Notes: a model not told the origin generated them from the sequence alone. DNA of 64,000 bases from Eubacteriales bacterium (GCA_030536995.1 JAUNOY010000010.1:1-64000); one strand, 5' to 3'. Shown: positions 16,034 through 25,679, numbered from the stretch's first letter. Made by a program: numbers and translations.

Positions 16034-18100
16034 TTATTCTTCAAACGGCTCATTGAGCGCTTCTGTTCCCGGAAGCACAAAACGTCCGTCACGGATAATT
16101 TCTGTTTCCTCTCCATCCTCGTCAAGTGTACAGATACTGCCCAATTCATCGTAAGGAATCGTAATATCTGTATGGCATCCATAATAGGCAAGACTTAAAT
16201 CTTCTTTACGGAGAATAGAAATTTCATTATCTCTTGCAATAATTTCCTTTCCGTCAGGATTATAAACCGGAGTATCCTCCGCCCAGCTGTAGCAGGTATC
16301 TCCCACTGCAAAATGCGGTCCCATCTTCTCTGCAATCAGAATCGGAAGCTTATCTGCAATATCATGTTTCTTAGCTGCCACATAAGCAGTCGTATTCGTT
16401 CCTATGGCAAACTCTCCCATAGCAAGCTTCGGATGATGGAAAAGAACATTGTCCTCGATGTATTTTCTGTTTTCTGCCTCGTCCTCAAAGTTTGAACAGG
16501 TATAGTCAATAATCTGTCCGCAATCAAACGTGAGCTTCAGGTCACGGAATTGCAGGCCGCGAAGATAAACCTTTTTCACATGGAGAACACCGCCTGTGCC
16601 TGCAAGAACCGGAGAGGTAAATACTTCTCCCACCGGAATGTTTACATCTGCCACACAGTTTTCAAAATTAGTCTGTTTCTCCGGCTCTGTAAGCTCATGA
16701 AGATGAATGATCAGATCTGTCTCATTTCCGTCACGTCCCTTAACTGTGACCCATTCACTCTTATCCAGTGTATCGATAATAGTCTGCTGAAGTTTCTGAT
16801 ATTTGACATAATCCAATGTATTAATCTTTACGATTTCACGGAAAATCTCCTCATAATTACCGCCAATCTCCGGAAGCGGGTAAGCAATGATACAGAAACT
16901 TCTCTCTTCTCCCTTAATGTAACGATTTACAATCTGTCCAGACTCATTATTGAGCTCTACTTCGAGCTTCTGCTGCGCCTCAGAATGGCTCAGGCTTTCG
17001 CTTTTACTCACCGGTGAAAACGGTTTCTCACCGAATACATCGATACATGCAGGGCCTCCGTGTACTGCTGCCAGTTCTTTATATTGTTCATAAGATGTCT
17101 GCATTGCACGGAGCTTGCGCTGTATAAAATCAGCATCCAGAAAAAGGGCACTGTCCTGCTTGTGATCATAATCAAACTGCGGATTGGCAACTCCACCTGT
17201 GTAACCGATACGCTGATGATCTTTTTTATTTACTACATGAGATGCATAGCGATAAATAACAGGCTCCAGACCGATTTCGCGGAAATTAAGGATTGCTGCT
17301 CGTACCATGCGTTCAAAACCAAGATTGTACCGGATGTTTACCGTCTTCTTCTTTGTAATGTCCTTTCTTCCCATAATGAAACCAATACGGTATCCTTCTG
17401 TATAGGTTTTTGCCATAGCGTCGATTTCTTCCTGAGAAAGTGAATTTAAAAAGCCGGCTGCTCCGATTTCATTTTCGGAAACATATTCTCCATATTTATA
17501 TAAGTAGCGAAGATCTGAAAGATCAGACTCCATAATAATCTTTGTCGCAAAATCCAGTTCCGGGTCAACCCCCTCGCGGATACGCTGTTCCATCATGTCC
17601 TGACAGTAGTCATTTACATAGGAAACAAGAATGTCTCTTACCTGTTTCTCCTGTGGAAGCTCATCCTGTCCGAAAGCGGAATATACCTCAAGAAACAACT
17701 CAAGCCCAACTGTGTAATCCCACATTTTACGCTCAAAAGCATATGCAATCGCACTGTGAAGCTCCGCATAGAGGAAAGAAAAATCTTTTCCGTATTCTCC
17801 GAGCATCTTCTGCGCATAAGCCGGATTTCCGTAAGAAGTTTCATAATTCTCTTCAAGTACATCCTCATACAGAGCATGATTCTGCTTCTGTAATTCTTCT
17901 AATGTTTTTTCTTCAAAGTTTTCATCCAGAACTTCAAAAGTCTTCTGTAAAAACTGCGCTTCTTTTCTAAAAAAATCACAGTAAGGTTCCGGCACTGCGT
18001 TTTCCTCCGGAATCTCCATGATTCGCTCTTTCGCCAGCGCAAAACGTTCCATAATTAATTCGTCCAAACTGTTTTCTCCTGTTCCTGTGTTTATTTTCAT
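16034..18100 (-). CDS. M29-family aminopeptidase
   Basis: A 688-residue protein. The C-terminal part (about 330-690) has the M29 pattern. NIPVGEVFTSPV carries the first metal-binding glutamate, LAMGEFAIGTNT the second, and IAEKMGPHFAVGDTCY and CHTDITIPYDEL complete the dinuclear metal site. The N-terminal 300 residues form a long helical extension not found in the compact M29 enzymes such as AmpS, which are near 410 residues. It should remove N-terminal residues from peptides in the cytoplasm. It overlaps the upstream HD-domain gene by four bases. Confidence 0.85.
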   Translation of the reverse strand: MKINTGTGENSLDELIMERFALAKERIMEIPEENAVPEPYCDFFRKEAQFLQKTFEVLDENFEEKTLEELQKQNHALYEDVLEENYETSYGNPAYAQKMLGEYGKDFSFLYAELHSAIAYAFERKMWDYTVGLELFLEVYSAFGQDELPQEKQVRDILVSYVNDYCQDMMEQRIREGVDPELDFATKIIMESDLSDLRYLYKYGEYVSENEIGAAGFLNSLSQEEIDAMAKTYTEGYRIGFIMGRKDITKKKTVNIRYNLGFERMVRAAILNFREIGLEPVIYRYASHVVNKKDHQRIGYTGGVANPQFDYDHKQDSALFLDADFIQRKLRAMQTSYEQYKELAAVHGGPACIDVFGEKPFSPVSKSESLSHSEAQQKLEVELNNESGQIVNRYIKGEERSFCIIAYPLPEIGGNYEEIFREIVKINTLDYVKYQKLQQTIIDTLDKSEWVTVKGRDGNETDLIIHLHELTEPEKQTNFENCVADVNIPVGEVFTSPVLAGTGGVLHVKKVYLRGLQFRDLKLTFDCGQIIDYTCSNFEDEAENRKYIEDNVLFHHPKLAMGEFAIGTNTTAYVAAKKHDIADKLPILIAEKMGPHFAVGDTCYSWAEDTPVYNPDGKEIIARDNEISILRKEDLSLAYYGCHTDITIPYDELGSICTLDEDGEETEIIRDGRFVLPGTEALNEPFEE

Positions 18101-18699
18101 TGCATATCGTCGATAATATGCCCCTGTTCAATATGTTTCTGTACTATTTCCTGCATGTACTCCCAGATTTTCTCCGAGCCGTCTTTTGTATATCTGTTTC
18201 TTTTATAAATCTGGCTTTTTTTCACCCCATGCTCTGCCCAGCTTCTGCCGTTCGCCGCATCGTTGAGCATAAGAGGCTGGCAATTGTCAAGAACATGCGC
18301 AAATTTCGCTTCAGCCGTTTCATAAGCCTCAAATTCCTCCCAGAGTTCACGAAGCCATTTTCCCTGCTCCTGAGGAAGAATGCTGAAAATCCGTTCTGCC
18401 GCCTTTTTCTCTCTTGCCTCTTTCGTAGCTGCGCCTGCTTCATCGTAAGCATAAGTATCCCCTGCGTCGATTTCTACCAGGTCATGAATCAGCACCATTG
18501 GCACAACCTTGCCCAAATCTACCTCTTCATTGGAATATTCCTTCAGAAGAACTGCCATCAGAGCCAGATGCCAGGAGTGTTCCGCATCATTTTCTTTCCT
18601 GTTCCCGTCTGCCAGATAGGTCTGACGGAAAATGTTTTTTACTTTATCGACTTCCAGAATAAAGTCCATCTGCTTTTTCAAGCGTTCCATATCTTTCAT
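18097..18699 (-). CDS. HD-domain phosphohydrolase, YfbR-like
   Basis: A 200-residue HD hydrolase. The metal-binding residues appear as DAEHSWHLALM (His), VLIHDLVEIDAGD (His-Asp) and a C-terminal aspartate in AHVLDNCQPL. The closest well-studied relatives are 5'-deoxynucleotidases of the YfbR type. The exact substrate cannot be told from sequence. It forms an ATGA overlap with the aminopeptidase and starts four bases after the small membrane-protein gene ends, so the four genes from 19477 to 16034 look like one operon. Confidence 0.85.
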   Translation of the reverse strand: MKDMERLKKQMDFILEVDKVKNIFRQTYLADGNRKENDAEHSWHLALMAVLLKEYSNEEVDLGKVVPMVLIHDLVEIDAGDTYAYDEAGAATKEAREKKAAERIFSILPQEQGKWLRELWEEFEAYETAEAKFAHVLDNCQPLMLNDAANGRSWAEHGVKKSQIYKRNRYTKDGSEKIWEYMQEIVQKHIEQGHIIDDMQ

Positions 18700-18702
18700 T
18701 TC

Positions 18703-19020
18703 TTATGATACCCCCATCAGAAAGATTCCAAGCCACCCCACCATAATGATTCCGTTGGCAATGGAACCTATAATACTTGTTCTGTGATTCCTGTCTTCCT
18801 CTGAAAAACTGGAAAGTCCCAAAACGAATCCATAAACAGATAGCAGCATTGCAAAAAGACCAATGCCCCCCACAATGAATCCAAGCTCTCCCTCCAGAAA
18901 AAAGGCCGTCGTCACGGCAGCACCGAATAAAAGGAGAGACGCTGCTGCCAGTCCTGTGGAAATTTTGCCTTTACGGGCTTCTTTTTTCTTTGCAAACGCA
19001 TATCTATATCTTTTTGCCAT
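18703..19020 (-). CDS. small membrane protein of unknown function
   Basis: A 105-residue protein. A basic N-terminus (AKRYRYAFAKKKEARKGK) is followed by three predicted membrane helices, roughly residues 20-42, 48-70 and 85-104. A short polar stretch SFSEEDRNHRT sits between the second and third. I recognise it only as a type of conserved Lachnospiraceae protein (DUF6142-like); no function is known. It overlaps the VanZ-like gene by 17 bases. Confidence 0.7.
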   Translation of the reverse strand: MAKRYRYAFAKKKEARKGKISTGLAAASLLLFGAAVTTAFFLEGELGFIVGGIGLFAMLLSVYGFVLGLSSFSEEDRNHRTSIIGSIANGIIMVGWLGIFLMGVS

Positions 19021-19477
19021 AATGCTTCCTCCTCAGGTAATTGCAGATAAAAAAGAGCAGATAGCCAATAGCTGCTCCTGATGTATTCAGAATGAGATCG
19101 TCTACATCGAAACAGCCTACCTTTGATATAAGCTGGATTACCTCAACAGTCAGACTCAATCCAAAGCCTGACAGGATAATCAGAAATCCGCTGCGCATTC
19201 TGCCTGTAATAATGGGAAGTATAAATCCAAATGGAAGAAAGGCAACGATATTACCTGCAATATTGCTCAGAAACGCAAATGTTCCAAGCTGCTCTCTGTA
19301 TACCCAGAATCTGCGAATTTCCGCAAATGGAACAAAATTATAACGATATTCACGTTCTACTGCTCCAAGCCTTCCATACTCCTCAGCAAAAAACAGAATA
19401 TATATCAGCAGAGCCACATATACGGCGAAGAAAAAACACCCCATCCCCCGAATGATTTTTTTTGTTTCTTTTTTCAA
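19004..19477 (-). CDS. VanZ-family membrane protein
   Basis: About 157 residues with four to five membrane helices and the VanZ signature: LSNIAGNIVAFLPFGFILP, then LSLTVEVIQLISKVGCFDVDDLILNTSGAAIGY. VanZ proteins give low-level teicoplanin resistance in one vancomycin cluster, but most homologues, including isolated ones like this, have no proven function. I place the start at the TTG at 19477 because AGGGGAG lies five bases upstream. No other van genes are near. Confidence 0.85.
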   Translation of the reverse strand: MKKETKKIIRGMGCFFFAVYVALLIYILFFAEEYGRLGAVEREYRYNFVPFAEIRRFWVYREQLGTFAFLSNIAGNIVAFLPFGFILPIITGRMRSGFLIILSGFGLSLTVEVIQLISKVGCFDVDDLILNTSGAAIGYLLFFICNYLRRKHYGKKI

Positions 19478-19537
19478 ATGCGCTCCCCTAACCAATACCA
19501 AAAAGCCACACGACTCTCGTGCGGCCTTCCGGTCTGA

Positions 19538-19696
19538 TTATAACAAAATTTCATTTTTACGTTTCAGAAGCTTTGCTCCGCTTATGATCATAAGAATCCC
19601 GGCTGTAACTCCTGTTACCAGAACGACAATACCTGTCGCAATACTGCCGCCTCCGGCAATCGACATTGTTTTATATATTTTTTCGTTCAAAGTCAT
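19538..19696 (-). CDS. small one-helix membrane protein (52 residues)
   Basis: A 52-codon frame with start ATG at 19696 and stop TAA at 19538. GGAGGAAT lies immediately upstream as ribosome binding site. The protein begins MTLNEKIYKTMSIAGGG, has one hydrophobic helix (about residues 14-41) and ends KLLKRKNEILL, a basic cytoplasmic-like tail. It lies between pyrE and the VanZ-like gene on the same strand. No family is recognised. The strong binding site and clean membrane-protein composition are the support. Confidence 0.65.
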   Translation of the reverse strand: MTLNEKIYKTMSIAGGGSIATGIVVLVTGVTAGILMIISGAKLLKRKNEILL

Positions 19697-19722
19697 TCCT
19701 CCTGAAGCTGCGCTGTGCTCTT

Positions 19723-20403
19723 TTATTTTACGCCGTACTGCTGGTAATATGCATCAATAGCTGCCTTTAAGGTATCGTCAATGATGACTCTTCCCTGGCA
19801 CTCTCTGTTGTAAAGATATTCTACAACCTCATCCATAGATACGATTGCTGCAGTATCAAATCCATAAAGATCCTTTACCTCGTCAAGCGCACATTTCTCT
19901 CCGCCCTTGCCGACTTCCATACGATTCAGTGAAACCATCAGTCCTACAATCGTTACATCTGCTGCATTTTTTACCTTCGGAACGGTTTCTTCCATGGATT
20001 TACCGGAAGTGGTAACATCCTCAATCATAATCACACGGTCTCCGTCTTTTAATTTGCTTCCAAGAAAACTTCCCTTGTCTGCCCCGTGGTCTTTCTCTTC
20101 TTTACGGTCAGAGCAGTAACGAACCTCTTTGCCGTATAATTCACTGTAAGCGATTGCTGTCACTACGCCAAGGGGAATCCCCTTATAAGCCGGTCCGAAT
20201 AACACGTCGAAATCATCTCCATAAGTATTATGGATTGCTTTCGCATAGTATTCGCCCAGTTTCTTTAACTGAGAACCTGTCACATAAGCGCCTGCATTCA
20301 TAAAAAACGGAGATTTACGACCACTCTTTAAAGTAAATTCACCAAATTTCAGAACATCGCTTTCAACCATAAATTCAATAAATTCCTGTTTATACTGTTC
20401 CAT
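19723..20403 (-). CDS. pyrE: orotate phosphoribosyltransferase
   Basis: A 226-residue enzyme. The PRPP-binding motif VIMIEDVTTSGKSMEET is intact, as are SGRKSPFFMNAG and the flexible loop KEEKDHGADKGSF. It makes orotidine monophosphate from orotate and PRPP. It lies outside the pyrC-pyrF-pyrK-pyrD group, separated from it by a divergent AraC regulator, so it must have its own promoter. An AGGAGGAAT ribosome binding site precedes the start. Confidence 0.97.
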   Translation of the reverse strand: MEQYKQEFIEFMVESDVLKFGEFTLKSGRKSPFFMNAGAYVTGSQLKKLGEYYAKAIHNTYGDDFDVLFGPAYKGIPLGVVTAIAYSELYGKEVRYCSDRKEEKDHGADKGSFLGSKLKDGDRVIMIEDVTTSGKSMEETVPKVKNAADVTIVGLMVSLNRMEVGKGGEKCALDEVKDLYGFDTAAIVSMDEVVEYLYNRECQGRVIIDDTLKAAIDAYYQQYGVK

Positions 20404-20684
20404 ATCTGAATTCCTCCTGTAAAATAAGATTTTTCGTTTATTTTTCCATAAATTTCAGTAAAACGAAGATCCTTCACTCTGTGAAGCGCTATCTTCTTAT
20501 ATGCTCTTCTTATATGCATTTCTGCGATTACATATCTTTTTGTATTTTATCATACACAGAAAGAAATAACAACGGGATTTTCGTTTGCCTTTTTGCTTTA
20601 TGCTGTAATTTTATTGCTATTCCTCTCCCTGTATGGTATGGTAAAAATATGCAAATCCTATTTTATTTTTGGAAGGAACTTTTT

Positions 20685-21533
20685 ATGGGTACGATTACTT
20701 TTAATTTCTGCTCTCCCAGCGATGCACACAGGGAGCAGCCAAACAAGGCTATCCTTGTAGAGGCTTCCTCTTCACGGGATGAGGGAGAATGGAAAAATAT
20801 CCGCCACTCTCATTATTTTACAGAGCTTATTTATGTAAAAGACGGAAAAGGTGATTTTCTGATGGATGACTCCCTGTATCCCATTACAAAAAACCAGCTG
20901 ATCCTCATCAATCCCCACGTAAACCATACGGAATTTTCAAGCGAAAAATCTCCTTTAAGTTATTATACAGTGGGCATTGACGGCATTGGCTTTTCTTTTC
21001 CCGATCACAAAAATTTCCGGATTCTAAACTGCAAGAACAAATATCCTGACTTTTATTTTTATTTCTACACACTGCTTCATGAACTTTCCCAAAAGGCAGA
21101 CGGGTATGAAGAAGTCTGCCAGCATATGTTGGAATGCCTTGTCATCCAGCTTAACCGCCTCACAGGTTCTGTTATGGCAATCACTGCCTCAAGACAGCCT
21201 TCCAGCGAATGCGAAATGATACGAAATTACCTTGACTCCAATTATAACGAGGAAATCACACTTGACTACCTGTCAAGACTCAGTCATCTGAATAAATATT
21301 ACCTGACGCATAAATTTACCAATTATTACGGCGTTCCTCCCATTCAATATCTGAACAACCGGCGAATTGAAATATGTAAGAACCTTCTGGAAAATACAGA
21401 CTACCGGATTTCCGACATCGCAAGACTATCCGGCTTCTCCTCCCAGAGTTATTTTTCCCAGAGTTTCCAGAAAGCCTGCGGCATGAATGCTCTCGCCTAT
21501 CGAAAGCTCCACAAAAAAACTCCGAAAACCTGA
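20685..21533 (+). CDS. AraC-family transcriptional regulator with cupin sensor
   Basis: About 282 residues. The N-terminal half (1-150) is a cupin-type effector domain (HSHYFTELIYVKDGKGDFL). The C-terminal half has two helix-turn-helix motifs (ITLDYLSRLSHLNKYYLTHKF and ISDIARLSGFSSQSYFSQSF). I start it at 20685 where GGAAGGAA lies upstream; the frame is open further upstream but has no good start. AraC members of this type usually regulate sugar use. The neighbours are pyrimidine genes, so its target is unclear. Confidence 0.88.
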   Translation: MGTITFNFCSPSDAHREQPNKAILVEASSSRDEGEWKNIRHSHYFTELIYVKDGKGDFLMDDSLYPITKNQLILINPHVNHTEFSSEKSPLSYYTVGIDGIGFSFPDHKNFRILNCKNKYPDFYFYFYTLLHELSQKADGYEEVCQHMLECLVIQLNRLTGSVMAITASRQPSSECEMIRNYLDSNYNEEITLDYLSRLSHLNKYYLTHKFTNYYGVPPIQYLNNRRIEICKNLLENTDYRISDIARLSGFSSQSYFSQSFQKACGMNALAYRKLHKKTPKT

Positions 21534-21552
21534 TTGTTTTCGGAGTTTTTTA
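21512..21552. terminator. bidirectional terminator between the AraC gene and pyrD
   Basis: Hairpin with arms ACTCCGAAAAC and GTTTTCGGAGT around a six-base loop, flanked by an A tract and a T tract. It includes the AraC stop codon and serves the two convergent genes. Confidence 0.9.
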
Positions 21553-21576
21553 AGAAACGCTCTATATGCCTTCTGT

Positions 21577-22479
21577 TTATCTCACGCATCCGATGAGTTC
21601 ATGGATGTCTTCGATTTTATTTCTGATCATGTAATCTTCAATTCCATTGATTACATCCAGAGTGGTACACGGATTATAGAAATTCGCTGTTCCCACAGAT
21701 ACGGCTGTCGCGCCTGCCATAATAAACTCCAGCGCATCCTCCGCTTTCTCGATTCCTCCCATTCCAATAATCGGAATCTTCACCGCATTTGCCACCTGAT
21801 ATACCATGCGTACTGCAACCGGCTTCACACAGGGACCGGAAACACCACCTGTTCGGTTAGCAAGAGCAAACATTCTTCGATTGACATCAATCTTCATACC
21901 AGTCAGGGTATTGATAAGGGAAACCGCGTCTGCACCGCCCGCCTCCGCAGCTCTTGCAATCTCGGCAATGTCTGTTACATTTGGCGTCAGCTTCATAATC
22001 ACAGGCTGTTTCGCGATTTTTTTGATTTCCTTTGTCAGCTCCTCCACATGCTTCGGGTCCTGACCAAATGCCAGGAAATTCGCATTGACATTGGGACAGG
22101 AAATATTGATTTCCATCATGTCTATGGGCTGATCAGCAAGACGCTCCACCACTGCCAGATATTCTTCCGGCGCATGACCGCACACATTTACAATAATATT
22201 CGTATCATATTTCTGAAGGAAGGGAATGTCTCTTTCACAAAAAACATCAATTCCGGGATTCTGAAGACCAATGGCGTTCATCATACCGGATTTCACCTCT
22301 GCAATACGGGGAGTTGCATTTCCCTCCCACGGTACATTGGCAACACCCTTGGTTGTCACTGCGCCCAGCTTGTTCAAATCCACAAATTCACAGTATTCCG
22401 CACCGGAGCCAAAGGTGCCGGAAGCAACCGTCACCGGATTCTTCCATTCCACGCCGGCAATATTTACGCTCATATTCAT
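21577..22479 (-). CDS. pyrD: dihydroorotate dehydrogenase B, catalytic subunit
   Basis: About 300 residues. The FMN-binding barrel shows NPVTVASGTFG, GLQNPGID, INISCPNVN with the catalytic cysteine typical of class 1B, and IIGMGGIEKAEDALEFIMAGA. It oxidises dihydroorotate with NAD through its PyrK partner. I use the ATG at 22479, which overlaps the pyrK stop by one base (TGATG) and has GGAGGTG upstream. A longer reading extends 15 codons into pyrK and looks artificial. Confidence 0.96.
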   Translation of the reverse strand: MNMSVNIAGVEWKNPVTVASGTFGSGAEYCEFVDLNKLGAVTTKGVANVPWEGNATPRIAEVKSGMMNAIGLQNPGIDVFCERDIPFLQKYDTNIIVNVCGHAPEEYLAVVERLADQPIDMMEINISCPNVNANFLAFGQDPKHVEELTKEIKKIAKQPVIMKLTPNVTDIAEIARAAEAGGADAVSLINTLTGMKIDVNRRMFALANRTGGVSGPCVKPVAVRMVYQVANAVKIPIIGMGGIEKAEDALEFIMAGATAVSVGTANFYNPCTTLDVINGIEDYMIRNKIEDIHELIGCVR

Positions 22480-23261
22480 CAGATTTCCACCTCCGTACTC
22501 AGGAATACCGGACCATCCTTGCACACACGCTTGTTGTGTACATGGGAATGATGGTCTACTTCTTTGGATTTACATACGCAGGCAAGACAGGCGCCTACAC
22601 CGCATGCCATACGCTCTTCCATGGAAACCCAGCATGGAATATTTTTCTCAAGAGCATAAGCCTTGATCGCGCGGAGCATAGGAGCCGGACCGCAGGCAAA
22701 AATCGCATCTGCATCCAGATTATTCTCACGGATAGCATCCATGACATTTCCTTTTGTTCCTGCGCTTCCGTCCTCAGTTGCAACATAAACTTTACCATAC
22801 TTTTCGAACTCTTCATTCAGGAAAAGCTCGTCTCTGTAGCCAAGAACCATAGTTACTTCCGCATCCAGCTCCTTAGCAGTTTCCAACATTGGAGGAATTC
22901 CGATTCCGCCGCCCATGAGAAATACTTTTTTTTCTTTTACTTCATCAAGAGGAAATCCGTTTCCCAGAGGTCCCATCGTCTCAATTCCCACGCTTTTATG
23001 AAGACGGGAAAATTCTTCAGTTCCGGTATCCTTGCCTGTTACTCTGTAAACTACACGGATTCTTCCATTCTCCTTATCAATCTCACAGAGACTGATCGGA
23101 CGTGGAAGAAGCTTACTTCCATCTCTGGAATAAAGAGAAACAAACTGTCCCGGTCTTGCATTTGCCGCAATTTTATCTGTCTGGAGCCACAGGCTGTAAA
23201 TATCTGTACCGATGCACTCCTGACTTACAATTTTACAAATTTCTTTTGTCTTTTCGCTCAT
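22479..23261 (-). CDS. pyrK: dihydroorotate dehydrogenase B, electron transfer subunit
   Basis: A 260-residue iron-sulphur flavoprotein. The FAD-binding RPISLCEID, the NAD-binding GGGIGIPPMLETAKEL and the C-terminal cysteine cluster ACGVGACLACVCKS (2Fe-2S ligands) are intact. It passes electrons from PyrD to NAD. It lies nine bases downstream of pyrF and one base overlaps pyrD. Confidence 0.96.
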   Translation of the reverse strand: MSEKTKEICKIVSQECIGTDIYSLWLQTDKIAANARPGQFVSLYSRDGSKLLPRPISLCEIDKENGRIRVVYRVTGKDTGTEEFSRLHKSVGIETMGPLGNGFPLDEVKEKKVFLMGGGIGIPPMLETAKELDAEVTMVLGYRDELFLNEEFEKYGKVYVATEDGSAGTKGNVMDAIRENNLDADAIFACGPAPMLRAIKAYALEKNIPCWVSMEERMACGVGACLACVCKSKEVDHHSHVHNKRVCKDGPVFLSTEVEI

Positions 23262-23270
23262 AGCTTCCTC

Positions 23271-24197
23271 CTAGCGTCTGTTCAGAGCGCCGCTGATATC
23301 CGCGATCATATCTTCCACTGCTGCACGGGAAGCGTCTGCATAATTAAGTTCTCCGAATTTAGCATATTTCTCCTGTTTGTAGGCTGCAATGATTCCACGG
23401 GAGGAATTTACGATTGCGCCCAGTCCATCTTCATTAAAGAAGTGAACAAGGTCTGCGCCTTTACCGCCCTGTGCACCGTAGCCCGGTACAAGGATAAAGG
23501 TTTTCGGCATAATCTTGCGGAGAACCTTACCCATTTCCGGATAAGTTGCGCCTACAACAGCGCCGATATAGCTGTAACCATTACCCATATGCTCTTCGCC
23601 CCACTCGGCAACCTTTTCTCCGACCCACTCATAAAGAGGGCGTCCCTCGATGATTCTGTCCTGGAATTCACCACTGGACGGATTGGAAGTCTTTACAAGA
23701 ATAAAAAGACCTTTATTTTCTTCTTTACATACTTCGATAAACGGTTTCACGCCATCAGAACCAAGGTATGGGTTTACTGTCGCGAAATCTTCATCAAAGC
23801 CTGCATATATTTTGCTTCCCACCTGAACTTTGCCAAGGTGACCAACTGCATATGCAGCAGATGTGGAGCCGATATCACCACGTTTAATGTCACCGATTAC
23901 CACAAGACCTTTCTCCTTACAGTAATCTACTGTTCTTTTATATGCCACAAGTCCCGGAATCCCGAACTGTTCATACATGGCAATCTGAGGCTTCACAGCC
24001 GGAATAAGATCGTGTGTTGCATCTACGATGCCTTTGTTATACTGCCAAATCGCCTCTGCAGCTCCCTCCAGAGTCTCGCCGAATTCTGCAAAAGCTTTTT
24101 CCTGAATATGTTTCGGAATGTAGTTCATCATCGGGTCAAGACCTACTACGATAGGCGCGTTTGTTTTCTGGATTTTTTCAATCAGTTTATTAATCAT
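23271..24197 (-). CDS. pyrF: orotidine 5'-phosphate decarboxylase (long group 2 type)
   Basis: A 308-residue enzyme, the longer PyrF form. The catalytic region VVIGDIKRGDIGSTSAAYA has the Asp-Lys-Asp set. The phosphate-binding end shows FILVPGYGAQGG and IVNSSRGI. It converts OMP to UMP. It is the second gene of pyrC-pyrF-pyrK-pyrD, about 30 bases downstream of pyrC, with an AGGAGG-type ribosome binding site. Confidence 0.96.
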   Translation of the reverse strand: MINKLIEKIQKTNAPIVVGLDPMMNYIPKHIQEKAFAEFGETLEGAAEAIWQYNKGIVDATHDLIPAVKPQIAMYEQFGIPGLVAYKRTVDYCKEKGLVVIGDIKRGDIGSTSAAYAVGHLGKVQVGSKIYAGFDEDFATVNPYLGSDGVKPFIEVCKEENKGLFILVKTSNPSSGEFQDRIIEGRPLYEWVGEKVAEWGEEHMGNGYSYIGAVVGATYPEMGKVLRKIMPKTFILVPGYGAQGGKGADLVHFFNEDGLGAIVNSSRGIIAAYKQEKYAKFGELNYADASRAAVEDMIADISGALNRR

Positions 24198-24227
24198 GGT
24201 ATTTCCTCCTAGGTGTTAATTTTCAAA

Positions 24228-25514
24228 TCATTTATCCTGATATACGATTTTTCCGTCGCAGATAGTGCAGAGAACTTTTCCCTTTACCTTCCAGCCGTCA
24301 AACGGTGTATTTTTTCCTTTGGATACAAATTCCTCTTTATTGATCTTATACTCCTGTTCTATGTCAACAATAATCACATCTGCAGGATGTCCTTCCTGCA
24401 GTGTTCCGCATTCGAGCCCTAGAATCTGAGCCGGATTCCAGCTCATTTTTTCCACAAGCTGCTTCATAGTCAAAATTCCTGTTTCCACAAGCGCAGTATA
24501 GGTAAGTGCAAAGCTTGTCTCAATTCCCACAATACCAAAGGCCGCCGTGCGCATGGAACCTGTTTTATCCTTTGCTGCATGAGGAGCATGATCTGTGCTG
24601 ATGACCTGAAAAGAACCGTCCTTGAGTCCCTGGATCAACGCCTCCACGTCCTCTTTCTTTCGAAGAGGAGGATTCATCTTATAATTTGGATCGTCTCTCT
24701 CAATGTCGTCAGAAGTAAGAATAAAATGATGCGGGCAAACTTCTGCCGTAATATTCTTAATTCCCTGTTCGCGAATTACTTCCATCATCTCTGCCACACC
24801 TTTCGTGGAGCAATGACAAAGATGGAGACGCGCTCCGTTTTCTCTTGCAAGAAGAATGTCCCTGGCTGCAATTACATCCTCTGTGGCATTGCAGATTCCG
24901 GGAAGACCAAGTCTCTCTGCGTTCTCGTCTTCATTCATACAACCGTTTCCACGAAGATCTATATCTTCACAGTGAGCAAAAATCGGTACATCATACTTCG
25001 CAGCAATCTTCATTGCCTGCCGGCAGAGACTGCTGTTCATTACAGACTTGCCGTCTTCGGAAAGAGCTGGAATTCCCGCCTTAACCATTCCTTCAATATC
25101 TGACAGTTCCTCACCTTTTTCTCCTGTTGTAATTGCTCCGGACTGGAGTACATGTATACCGGATACCTGCGCAGCCTTATTGTGTACATACTTTACACGA
25201 TCAGGGCTGTCAATGACCGGCGTTGTATTCGGCATTGCCACTACGGTGGTTACACCGCCTCTTGCCGCCGCCTTTGAACCTGTTTCTATATCTTCTTTAT
25301 GTGTCTGTCCCGGATCTCTGAAATGCACATGCAGATCAATAAGTCCCGGAAGTACCAGGCAGCCTTTTGCATTGATTACTCTGTCATTTTTATCTTTCGG
25401 AGCAAGTTTTTCACCTATTTCGGTGATTACCCCGTCTTCCAGATAGATGTCCGATTTTTTATCAGTGTCCGTGGCCGCATCCACGATGCGTCCGCCGCGA
25501 ATCAGAATACCCAT
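24228..25514 (-). CDS. pyrC: dihydroorotase
   Basis: A 428-residue class I dihydroorotase. The zinc-binding DLHVHFRDPGQTHKED, further metal-binding histidines in FAHCED and LHLCHCSTKG, and the catalytic aspartate in STDHAPH are present. It closes carbamoyl-aspartate to dihydroorotate. It is first in the pyrimidine group on the minus strand. The pyrA/pyrB genes are not in the window, and I saw no PyrR-type attenuator in the leader. Confidence 0.96.
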   Translation of the reverse strand: MGILIRGGRIVDAATDTDKKSDIYLEDGVITEIGEKLAPKDKNDRVINAKGCLVLPGLIDLHVHFRDPGQTHKEDIETGSKAAARGGVTTVVAMPNTTPVIDSPDRVKYVHNKAAQVSGIHVLQSGAITTGEKGEELSDIEGMVKAGIPALSEDGKSVMNSSLCRQAMKIAAKYDVPIFAHCEDIDLRGNGCMNEDENAERLGLPGICNATEDVIAARDILLARENGARLHLCHCSTKGVAEMMEVIREQGIKNITAEVCPHHFILTSDDIERDDPNYKMNPPLRKKEDVEALIQGLKDGSFQVISTDHAPHAAKDKTGSMRTAAFGIVGIETSFALTYTALVETGILTMKQLVEKMSWNPAQILGLECGTLQEGHPADVIIVDIEQEYKINKEEFVSKGKNTPFDGWKVKGKVLCTICDGKIVYQDK

Positions 25515-25650
25515 GCTTATATCTCCCTTCTTTTTTCCTATTGTATATCATACACGATAACTATGATTTAATAAAGTCTTTTTTTGTCAGGACTTCAGAA
25601 ATATTACTCCGCACAGGGTACAAAATCTTTGTCAATATTTACATTTGTGC

Positions 25651-25679
25651 TTGACACAGAAAGATGCAGGATATATAAT
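25651..25679 (+). promoter_or_regulatory. sigma-A promoter of the cold-shock gene
   Basis: TTGACA (25651-25656), 17-base spacer and TATAAT (25674-25679): a consensus promoter. The start codon is about 140 bases downstream, so the transcript has a long leader. Confidence 0.9.

Noticed and set aside
20481..20684. Longer N-terminus for the AraC regulator
   Set aside because: The added 68 residues are hydrophobic and unlike the family, while GGAAGGAA sits correctly before the ATG at 20685.
25515..25650. PyrR-type attenuator before pyrC
   Set aside because: No PyrR binding loop and no terminator/anti-terminator pair was found, only an AT-rich spacer with a small inverted repeat.
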